From Rhodobacter sp. (lineage in GTDB: Bacteria > Pseudomonadota > Alphaproteobacteria > Rhodobacterales > Rhodobacteraceae), in contig PNND01000347.1 of assembly GCA_013824045.1 (NCBI GenBank), positions 1 through 5,003 on the forward strand: a DNA stretch of 5,003 nt. The letters are read 5' to 3'. Shown here one piece after another: positions 1-5,003 of the stretch; the stretch's first letter is position 1, and the number at the start of each line of letters is the position of its first letter. The notes under the pieces were generated by a model. It ran no database searches. It saw only the letters and a program-made list of their open reading frames with translations, and had not been told where the DNA came from. A program made the position numbers and the translations under genes.

Positions 1-140
1 AAGCCGGGGTGACGGCGGCGCTGGAGGTGATCCGCAAAGAGTTGGACATCACCATGGCGCTGTGCGGCGAGAAGGATGTGGCCAAGCTTGGGCGTCACAA
101 CCTGCTGATCCCGACGGATTTCGAGGGCGATTTCCTTTAA
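1..140 (+). CDS. FMN-dependent alpha-hydroxy-acid (L-lactate type) dehydrogenase, C-terminal fragment
   Basis: Only the last 45 codons are in the window; the reading frame begins at base 3 and ends with TAA at 138-140. The visible peptide starts AGVTAALEVIRKELDITMAL, continues with CGEKDVAKLGRHNLLIP and ends in DFEGDFL. The pattern of a small AGV turn, an amphipathic helix (ALEVIRKEL), a hydrophobic MAL(C/T)G segment and a short tail matches, from family knowledge, the last helix of the TIM-barrel FMN enzymes of the lactate dehydrogenase/glycolate oxidase family (LldD-like). These oxidise 2-hydroxy acids such as L-lactate and pass electrons to the respiratory chain or to oxygen. No catalytic residue is in view, so the substrate cannot be assigned. 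It is convergent with the transporter gene downstream. Family assignment is fairly likely, exact enzyme uncertain. Confidence 0.66.
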   Translation, partial: AGVTAALEVIRKELDITMALCGEKDVAKLGRHNLLIPTDFEGDFL

Positions 141-180
141 GCTGTTTTCGGAATGTTTAGCGTCGGGGGCTTTGCGCGAC

Positions 181-206
181 CGCCATCGGGTTTTGGGCCG
201 ATGGCG
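181..206. other. Perfect 9-bp hairpin between convergent genes
   Basis: CGCCATCGG at 181-189 is exactly complementary to CCGATGGCG at 198-206, with an 8-base loop (GTTTTGGG). It lies about 40 bases after the dehydrogenase stop codon and about 50 bases beyond the transporter stop on the other strand, so it could mark the 3' ends of both transcripts. Neither strand has a T-run after the stem (+ strand continues AACAAT), so it is not a canonical intrinsic terminator. It may be a transcript-end stabiliser or a weak or factor-dependent termination site. Structure is seen directly; role is inferred. Confidence 0.5.
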
Positions 207-256
207 AACAATATGGCTGGCACCATGGATGTTTTCACAGAGAAGAATGAGCAGGG

Positions 257-1414
257 TTAGGCGGTCTGTAGCCTGTTTTGCCGTGCCATGAGCGGGGCGA
301 GGATCAGGACAGCCAGCAGCATGACCGATGCGAAAACGAAGGCGAAACGCAGGCCGAAGGCGCCCGCAATGAAGCCCAGAGAAGGTGGGCCGAAGAAATA
401 ACCGAAATAGCCAAACAGCGTGGCGCGTGCCACGGCGCGGGCGCGGGATTGTGGATCGGCGAGGCGGCCCACCAGTGAAAAGGCGGTGGGGGCGATCACG
501 GATGACCCGATCCCCATGACGATGAAGCCTGCATAGGCCATCATGGGCGATGTCGCGAGCGCCGCGCCCAAGGCCCCGATGGAGGCAAGGATCGCCCCGG
601 CCATCAAGAGCCGAAAGGGATTGACGCGGGTGATCAGGCCCTGCCCGGCGAGGCGAGCAAATCCCATGGTCAGGGCAAGGGCGGCGGGGCCCATAGCGCC
701 TTCTTCCGGGCTGCCGCCTAAGGTTTGTTCGATATGCAGCGCGGACCAGTTTTCGGCCGCGTTTTCGGTAAGGAAGGCGATCAGGACGATCCCACCACCG
801 ATCACCGGGATCAGGCCAAGGCGGCCTGCGGAGCCATCCTTGGGTTTGCGCAGGCCGTGGATGGTGCCATCACGTTCCCATGTCATCAGTGCAAAGACAC
901 CGGCCGTCAGGGCCATGGTGCCCATCACCCAGACTGGCGGCCAGCCTTCGCCACGCATGATGCCGGTGCCTATGGCCCCGCCCGCATAGCCAAAGCTGTA
1001 GGCGGCATGGCAAAGGTTCATCAGATGCAGGCCGCGATCGTTTTCCAGCGCCGAGACGCGGGCATTCATCAGCACATCGGTCAGACCGGTTGCCCCGCCG
1101 CAGGCCATCATGGCCAGTGGAAACAGCCAGAACTGTGCTGTCTGACCCGGCAGGGCAAAGGCTGCCGCCATCAAGAGTGTGGCCACCGGAAGGGCGACGC
1201 GCCCCAGCGCCGCGCCGATCAAGGGGGCAAGCAACATGGCGGTCACCGCCGCGATTGGCGTAGGCAGGAGCAAAAGGCCAAGTTCGGATTCGGTTGCACC
1301 CAACTGCGCCTTGAGGTCTGGCAGAACAGCCGCGAAGGTTCCCCAGAGCACACCCATGGCGGCGAAGGCGGCGATCGGTGCGCGGGCCGCAGCAAGGGTG
1401 GTGGAAACGGACAT
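257..1414 (-). CDS. Major facilitator superfamily transporter, YbjJ-like
   Basis: A 385-residue inner-membrane protein with about 12 hydrophobic segments (roughly residues 13-31, 46-66, 73-90, 95-115, 135-152, 160-178, 200-216, 240-257, 267-287, 290-309, 333-352 and 355-377). A polar central loop at about 179-199 splits it into the two six-helix halves usual for MFS carriers. Signatures typical of the YbjJ-like branch are GLTDVLMN (110-117), followed by an acidic SALE and CHAAYSFGYAGGAIG (135-149), and ENWSALHI (221-228) after helix 7. Substrate is unknown; proton-coupled export or uptake of a small molecule is expected. I chose the ATG at 1414 because AGGAG lies 8 bases upstream and the hydrophobic region starts soon after. 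The frame stays open to an ATG at 1519, but those 35 extra residues are polar, rich in Arg/Gly/Pro and have no family resemblance. It is convergent with the dehydrogenase and divergent from rplY. Confidence 0.88.
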   Translation of the reverse strand: MSVSTTLAAARAPIAAFAAMGVLWGTFAAVLPDLKAQLGATESELGLLLLPTPIAAVTAMLLAPLIGAALGRVALPVATLLMAAAFALPGQTAQFWLFPLAMMACGGATGLTDVLMNARVSALENDRGLHLMNLCHAAYSFGYAGGAIGTGIMRGEGWPPVWVMGTMALTAGVFALMTWERDGTIHGLRKPKDGSAGRLGLIPVIGGGIVLIAFLTENAAENWSALHIEQTLGGSPEEGAMGPAALALTMGFARLAGQGLITRVNPFRLLMAGAILASIGALGAALATSPMMAYAGFIVMGIGSSVIAPTAFSLVGRLADPQSRARAVARATLFGYFGYFFGPPSLGFIAGAFGLRFAFVFASVMLLAVLILAPLMARQNRLQTA

Positions 1415-1422
1415 TTGGAAAT

Positions 1423-1427
1423 CTCCT
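1423..1427 (-). promoter_or_regulatory. Ribosome binding site deciding the MFS transporter start
   Basis: On the minus strand AGGAG is followed by the 8-base spacer ATTTCCAA and then ATG at 1414-1412. This is near-optimal spacing and settles the start in favour of 1414 over the in-frame upstream ATG at 1519. Confidence 0.8.
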
Positions 1428-1464
1428 GCCTGACGCAGGTAGCCCGGTCGTCGTTTTGCGGCAA

Positions 1465-1485
1465 GCCCGCCCGCGACAGGCGGGC
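1465..1485. other. 7-bp GC hairpin in the transporter/rplY divergent region
   Basis: GCCCGCC (1465-1471) pairs perfectly with GGCGGGC (1479-1485) across a 7-base loop. It lies 50 to 70 bases upstream of the transporter start on its strand, so it would be in the transporter's mRNA leader if transcription begins upstream of it. There is no T-run on either strand. A role is not demonstrated, and such stems occur by chance in GC-rich DNA. Confidence 0.3.
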
Positions 1486-1585
1486 CATCGGCGGCGACCG
1501 TATTCCTGCTTCCCTTCATGACGAATCGCGGCTATAGCCCCCCGGTCGCGTCGCACACCCTTGGAGGGCGGCGGATTTATTCTAT

Positions 1586-1589
1586 GGAG
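1586..1589 (+). promoter_or_regulatory. Ribosome binding site deciding the rplY start
   Basis: GGAG followed by the 7-base spacer AGAACCA precedes the ATG at 1597. The same frame is open upstream to a TTG at 1561, but that would place the Shine-Dalgarno sequence inside the coding region and add 12 residues not typical of L25, so 1597 is preferred. Confidence 0.8.
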
Positions 1590-1596
1590 AGAACCA

Positions 1597-2187
1597 ATGG
1601 CTCGTGAGATCCCTGATCTTTTGGCCGCGGTACGGACGGGGACAGGCAAGGGGGCCGCTCGTCAAGCTCGTCGTGAGGGCAACGTACCCGGTATCGTGTA
1701 TGGCGATGGCAAAGAGCCTTCGCCCATCAACCTGAACTACAACTATCTGCTCAAGCGTCTGCGTCAGGGCCGTTTCCTGCAGACGCTGTTCAACCTGAAG
1801 GTTGAGGGCGGCGAAGAAGTGCATGTGATCTGCCGCGGCGTCCAGCGTGACGTTGTGAAGGACCTGCCGACACATGTGGATTTCATGCGGGTCGGCGATG
1901 ACTCGCGGATCAACCTGTTCATCCACGTGGAGTTCATCAACCACGAAGCAAGCCCCGGCCTGAAGCGCGGCGGCACGCTGACCGTGGTGCGTTCGGAAGT
2001 GGAACTGGAAGTGACCGCCGGGGATATCCCGGATCACATCACGGTTGATCTGACCGGCAAGGTGATCGGCGACGTGATCCACATCGAAGATGTGGCTCTG
2101 CCGAAAGGTGCGAAGCCGACGATTGCACGCAACTTCGTGATCGCGAACATCGCGGCTCCGTCGGGGCTGGTTGCAGCGGAAGAGTGA
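1597..2187 (+). CDS. rplY: 50S ribosomal protein L25 / general stress protein Ctc
   Basis: A 196-residue protein of the long Ctc/TL5 form of L25, which binds 5S rRNA in the central protuberance of the large ribosomal subunit. The N-terminal L25 domain (about residues 5-95) shows the family signature [20 protein letters not shown] followed by IVYGDG (residues 13-38). The C-terminal beta domain of the TL5/Ctc type (about 100-190) contains [19 protein letters not shown] and [19 protein letters not shown]. The length fits the usual 190-220 residues of alphaproteobacterial members, against about 94 for the short E. coli form. The protein ends in an acidic VAAEE tail. It is followed directly by a strong intrinsic terminator, so it looks like the last, and possibly only, gene of its transcript. 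In many proteobacteria pth lies directly downstream; here an opposite-strand glycosyltransferase intervenes. Confidence 0.96.
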   Translation: MAREIPDLLAAVRTGTGKGAARQARREGNVPGIVYGDGKEPSPINLNYNYLLKRLRQGRFLQTLFNLKVEGGEEVHVICRGVQRDVVKDLPTHVDFMRVGDDSRINLFIHVEFINHEASPGLKRGGTLTVVRSEVELEVTAGDIPDHITVDLTGKVIGDVIHIEDVALPKGAKPTIARNFVIANIAAPSGLVAAEE

Positions 2188-2209
2188 TCCTTCAGGATTG
2201 CGGGAAATC

Positions 2210-2242
2210 GGGCGCGTCGGGGAAACCTGACGCGCCCTTTTT
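2210..2242 (+). terminator. Intrinsic (Rho-independent) terminator of rplY
   Basis: GGGCGCGTCGGG (2210-2221) pairs with CCTGACGCGCCC (2226-2237), giving 12 pairs including one G-U. The loop is GAAA, a stable GNRA tetraloop, and TTTTT follows at 2238-2242. It begins 22 bases after the rplY stop. On the opposite strand the same stem lies about 10 bases after the glycosyltransferase stop but is followed only by GATTTCCC, so it may also end that convergent transcript, less efficiently. Confidence 0.93.
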
Positions 2243-2251
2243 CGTTTCCGG

Positions 2252-3244
2252 CTAGGCTTCGGCAAGAGCCAGATGATGCGCAAGGCGCGGGTCACTGGCG
2301 GCATCGCGCCCCGCCTTGGACGCAAGCCTGCGGACATAGTCTGCACAGCACAGGTGATGGAGGCGATGTATGCCGGGCAAGGCCATCGCTGCGGCGTGCA
2401 GGGCGTTGAATTCGGACGTATAGCGCAGGGCGCTGCGGTCTTCGACGGCGTTCTGGTCTGCACGGTCATAATAGGTGTCGGTATAGCGATCCTTGCCGGC
2501 AACGGGTGACAGCGTGCCACGTTTGAGCGTGAAGCTTTCCGCCGAGCGCAGCATGTAGTGGTTGATCTGCGCCATCTGCCAGCCGCGCAGATCATCGGGC
2601 AGGATACGGATGCTGTCATCCTGCGGGGTCCATCCTGTCACCTCGGCACCGGCAGGGTTTACCCAGATCATGTCGTCGCTTCCCCAATGCGCAAGGCGGC
2701 GCGGGCGCAGGCGTTTGGGGGAATGTTCACCAAGACGGGCGAACCAGTCGGGGCGGCGGTGGATGGATTTGACCCAGCCGGACAGGCGGCCCCCTTCGAC
2801 ACCTGCCCGCAGGCATTGGCGGTGGGTCAGGCCATCCTCCCACAGCTTGCGCCCGGAGGTGCCGAAGATGCGCCACGGGATCGACATGCCGAGAAAGGGC
2901 TTGCCCGGGTGGGCCAGAAGATCGGGAAGGCGGCCAGCGCCCGGATGGATGACAAGGAATTCGTCGACATCCGCCACCATGACCCAATCGGCATCATTGA
3001 CCTGCGGCAGGGCCTTTGCCGCGGCCAGTTTGCGGCCTGTTATGTGTTTGCCATCAGGCACTTCATGCACCAGATGGGTGATCCATCCGGCGGCGGCGAA
3101 GGCATCGAGAAGCTGGGGGGAGTGGTCGGTGCAGGCATTGGTGACGATCACAATGTCGGTGAAGCCCAGCATCCGTTGCCAGCAGATCCATTCCACGAGG
3201 AACGGACCTTCATCCTTGACCGAACAGACCACCGTATACCGCAC
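2252..3244 (-). CDS. Glycosyltransferase family 2/92-like protein with DVDEF motif
   Basis: A 330-residue soluble protein with no signal peptide or membrane helix. It begins with a Rossmann-like GT-A strand and the motif VKDEGPFLVEW (9-19), followed by GFTDIVIVTNACTD (27-40). The metal and nucleotide-sugar binding D-x-D appears as DVDEF (92-96). Downstream are WRIFGTSG (124-131), KSIHR (159-163) and QINHYMLRSAESFTLKR (226-242), conserved patterns of the glycosyltransferase 2 / DUF23 (GT92-like) proteins common in alphaproteobacteria. From the family, it is expected to transfer a sugar from a nucleotide donor to a surface glycan or other acceptor at the cytoplasmic face; donor and acceptor cannot be read from sequence. 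The start is GTG at 3244, with AAGGGGGA a few bases upstream on its strand; the nearby ATG at 3249 is out of frame. It sits alone on its strand between rplY and pth, convergent with the former and divergent from the latter. Confidence 0.85.
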   Translation of the reverse strand: MRYTVVCSVKDEGPFLVEWICWQRMLGFTDIVIVTNACTDHSPQLLDAFAAAGWITHLVHEVPDGKHITGRKLAAAKALPQVNDADWVMVADVDEFLVIHPGAGRLPDLLAHPGKPFLGMSIPWRIFGTSGRKLWEDGLTHRQCLRAGVEGGRLSGWVKSIHRRPDWFARLGEHSPKRLRPRRLAHWGSDDMIWVNPAGAEVTGWTPQDDSIRILPDDLRGWQMAQINHYMLRSAESFTLKRGTLSPVAGKDRYTDTYYDRADQNAVEDRSALRYTSEFNALHAAAMALPGIHRLHHLCCADYVRRLASKAGRDAASDPRLAHHLALAEA

Positions 3245-3249
3245 GCCAT

Positions 3250-3257
3250 CCCCCTTT
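3250..3257 (-). promoter_or_regulatory. Ribosome binding site for the glycosyltransferase GTG start
   Basis: On the minus strand AAAGGGGG is followed by ATGGC and then GTG at 3244-3242. The short spacing (5 bases after the G-run) and lack of an in-frame ATG nearby support the GTG start. Confidence 0.5.
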
Positions 3258-3282
3258 GGACCTGCGGGCCAAGGTCGGGCAG

Positions 3283-3340
3283 GGCATGGCCCGCGTCAAG
3301 CCCCGCTGCGGGCCCCGCTGCGGGCTTGCGCGGGCCTGCC
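3283..3340. repeat. Long interrupted inverted repeat between glycosyltransferase and pth
   Basis: The left arm 3283-3303 and the right arm 3322-3340 form 19 Watson-Crick pairs, interrupted only by two single bulged T bases (3287 and 3296), around an 18-base GC-rich centre. It lies in the 139-base divergent gap, inside the leader of whichever transcript starts beyond it. A competing stem exists: GCGGGCC occurs at 3264-3270 and again at 3330-3336, and both copies can pair with GGCCCGC at 3288-3294. No T-run follows on either strand, so it is not a simple terminator. Regulatory function is inference. Confidence 0.65.
3301..3324. repeat. 12-bp perfect tandem duplication
   Basis: CCCCGCTGCGGG occurs twice head to tail at 3301-3312 and 3313-3324. 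Each copy is itself nearly palindromic (CCCGC, T, GCGGG). The duplication forms the centre and inner arms of the larger inverted repeat at 3283-3340. A slippage origin is plausible. Confidence 0.85.
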
Positions 3341-3369
3341 TGCTGCGGCAATGGTCAAGGATGGGCTTT

Positions 3370-3376
3370 GAGGGGG
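3370..3376 (+). promoter_or_regulatory. Ribosome binding site for the pth GTG start
   Basis: GAGGGGG is followed by the 7-base spacer CGGTGGC and then GTG at 3384. This supports the GTG start, which also gives the conserved N-terminus MKIFVGLGNPG. Confidence 0.7.
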
Positions 3377-3383
3377 CGGTGGC

Positions 3384-4148
<765 letters not shown>

Positions 4149-4150
4149 CA

Positions 4151-4163
4151 CAGGCGGCGCCTG
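4151..4163. other. Small hairpin just after pth
   Basis: CAGGC and GCCTG form a 5-bp stem around GGC, starting two bases after the pth stop codon. No T-run follows, so it does not look like a terminator, and read-through into the downstream serine hydrolase is expected. It may be chance. Confidence 0.25.
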
Positions 4164-4202
4164 AGCGCATGGGTCGACAGGCAGGAAAAGAGCGGGGGAA
4201 AG

Positions 4203-5003
4203 ATGCGCAGGTTTGGACGGATTGTTGCGGTTGTGCTGGTCATCATCGCTGCGCTTGGGCTGTGGAAGCGGGAAGAGATCGCGCGGCTGATGGCGGTGAA
4301 CAGCCTGTTTGCCGAAGATCGGATCGTCGAGAATTTCAGCCATATGGACCGGCTGTTCCTGACGCGCCCGCTGTCGCGCGGGGAGGGGCCTGCCAGCCCC
4401 TTGCCGAAGGGGCCGGAGGCGGTGTTGCCGCCTGAGGTAGCGGAGTGGATCGCCGCGCGAAACGTGACGGCGCTGGTGGTGCTGAAGGGCGGGCAGGTGG
4501 TGCATGAAAGCTATTACCTTGGCACCGGACCCCAGGATTTGCGGATTTCGTGGAGTGTGGCAAAGAGCTTTCTTTCGGCCTTGTTCGGGATCGTCGTGAA
4601 CGAGGGGCATATCGACAGCCTTGATGACCCGGTGACGAAATACGTGCCCGAACTGGTGGGCACCGCCTATGACGGGGCAACAGTGCGGCACATCTTGACC
4701 ATGTCGTCGGGCGTGGCCTTCAACGAGGATTATCTGGACTTCTGGTCAGACATCAACCGCATGGGGCGCGTGCTGGCGCTGGGCCAGTCGATGGACGGCT
4801 TTGCCGCCGGGTTGCAGGAACGCGCGGCGGAACCCGGGAGCGACTGGCGATATGTGTCGATTGACACCCATGTTCTGGGGATGATCATCCGGGGTGCTAC
4901 CGGGGAGGATATCCCGGAACTGATGGAGCGGCATATCCTTGCGCCGCTGGGGGTGGAGGCCGCGCCCTATTACCTGACCGATGGGTATGGGGTGAGTTTC
5001 GTT
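4203..5003 (+). CDS. Membrane-anchored serine hydrolase (beta-lactamase / penicillin-binding-protein fold), N-terminal part
   Basis: The frame is open from the ATG at 4203 to the window end, giving 267 residues with the C-terminus cut off. Residues about 6-21 (RIVAVVLVIIAALGLW) form an uncleaved signal anchor or signal peptide after a basic MRRFGR start, placing the enzyme in the periplasm. The catalytic domain begins near residue 78. The nucleophile motif S-x-x-K is SVAK at 118-121, in the context ISWSVAKSFLSALFG. The second motif is Y-V-S at 217-219 (WRYVSIDTHVLGMIIRGATG), in the place of the class C Y-x-N. LTMSSGV at about 166-172 is typical of the COG1680 family (class C beta-lactamases, D-alanyl carboxypeptidases, EstB esterases and 6-aminohexanoate-dimer hydrolase). 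The substrate cannot be told, and resistance should not be assumed. GGGGG at 4194-4198 gives a slightly close ribosome binding site. It follows pth by 54 bases on the same strand, likely as part of one transcript. Confidence 0.88.
   Translation, partial: MRRFGRIVAVVLVIIAALGLWKREEIARLMAVNSLFAEDRIVENFSHMDRLFLTRPLSRGEGPASPLPKGPEAVLPPEVAEWIAARNVTALVVLKGGQVVHESYYLGTGPQDLRISWSVAKSFLSALFGIVVNEGHIDSLDDPVTKYVPELVGTAYDGATVRHILTMSSGVAFNEDYLDFWSDINRMGRVLALGQSMDGFAAGLQERAAEPGSDWRYVSIDTHVLGMIIRGATGEDIPELMERHILAPLGVEAAPYYLTDGYGVSFV

Noticed and set aside
153..260. A 35-codon + strand open frame (MFSVGGFARPP...) in the gap after the dehydrogenase.
   Set aside because: No convincing Shine-Dalgarno sequence at proper spacing, it runs through the hairpin at 181-206, overlaps the transporter stop codon, and shows no recognisable protein features.
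725..1537. Long + strand open frame (270 codons) opposite the transporter.
   Set aside because: Antisense shadow of a GC-rich gene; composition is rich in Gln, Gly, His and Arg with no domain, while the minus strand encodes a clear 12-helix carrier.
1510..1538. Possible sigma-70-like promoter for rplY (TTCCCT, 17 bases, TATAGC).
   Set aside because: The -35 element matches poorly and the TATAGC lies in the palindrome GCTATAGC, which reads the same on both strands; not strong enough to annotate.
1582..2619. Minus-strand open frame of 345 codons covering rplY and the end of the glycosyltransferase.
   Set aside because: It crosses the rplY terminator and overlaps two well-supported genes; its peptide has no family resemblance.
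3216..3240. TTGACC and TATACC as a promoter for pth.
   Set aside because: The spacing between the two boxes is only 13 bases and both lie inside the glycosyltransferase coding sequence.
3283..3340. The large inverted repeat read as an insertion-sequence remnant or intrinsic terminator.
   Set aside because: No transposase fragment, target duplication or paired terminal repeats are visible, and there is no T-run after the stem on either strand.
4203..5003. Calling the last gene an antibiotic-resistance beta-lactamase.
   Set aside because: Its second motif is Y-V-S rather than Y-x-N, the third motif is outside the window, and the family is mostly non-resistance esterases and peptidases.

Overview
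The window looks like an ordinary chromosomal stretch of a high-GC alphaproteobacterium, most likely of the Rhodobacter/Paracoccus group (Rhodobacteraceae/Paracoccaceae). The evidence is the strong G/C bias at third codon positions, a long Ctc/TL5-type ribosomal protein L25, a Pth ending in a basic QKLMDKF-type tail, and the rplY-pth-serine hydrolase neighbourhood. The genus call is inference from protein style, not from a database match.

Layout, left to right. (1) 1-140, + strand: last 45 codons of a gene that looks like an FMN-dependent alpha-hydroxy-acid (L-lactate type) dehydrogenase. (2) 141-256: short intergenic with a perfect 9-bp hairpin between two convergent genes. (3) 257-1414, - strand: a 12-helix major facilitator transporter of the YbjJ-like type; its start is set at 1414 by a good ribosome binding site. 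(4) 1415-1596: divergent intergenic region upstream of both the transporter and rplY. (5) 1597-2187, + strand: rplY, ribosomal protein L25, followed by a textbook intrinsic terminator at 2210-2242. (6) 2252-3244, - strand: a glycosyltransferase (GT2/GT92-like, DVDEF motif), convergent with rplY. (7) 3245-3383: a very GC-rich divergent intergenic region holding a 19-pair interrupted hairpin, a 12-bp tandem repeat and a competing alternative stem. (8) 3384-4148, + strand: pth, peptidyl-tRNA hydrolase, with an unusual C-terminal tail built from three blocks of short tandem repeats. (9) 4203 to the window end, + strand: the N-terminal 267 residues of a membrane-anchored serine hydrolase of the beta-lactamase/penicillin-binding-protein fold, probably co-transcribed with pth.

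Functionally, rplY and pth are translation genes (5S rRNA binding in the 50S subunit, and recycling of peptidyl-tRNA). They are commonly adjacent in proteobacteria, but here they are split by an opposite-strand glycosyltransferase and a strong terminator, so pth must have its own promoter in or near 3245-3383. The other genes (lactate-type dehydrogenase, transporter, glycosyltransferase, serine hydrolase) are accessory metabolic or envelope functions with no evident shared pathway. I see no mobile element, CRISPR array, tRNA, rRNA or defence system, and no convincing wholly new system. The items most worth a second look are the Pth repeat tail and the structured pth/glycosyltransferase intergenic region.
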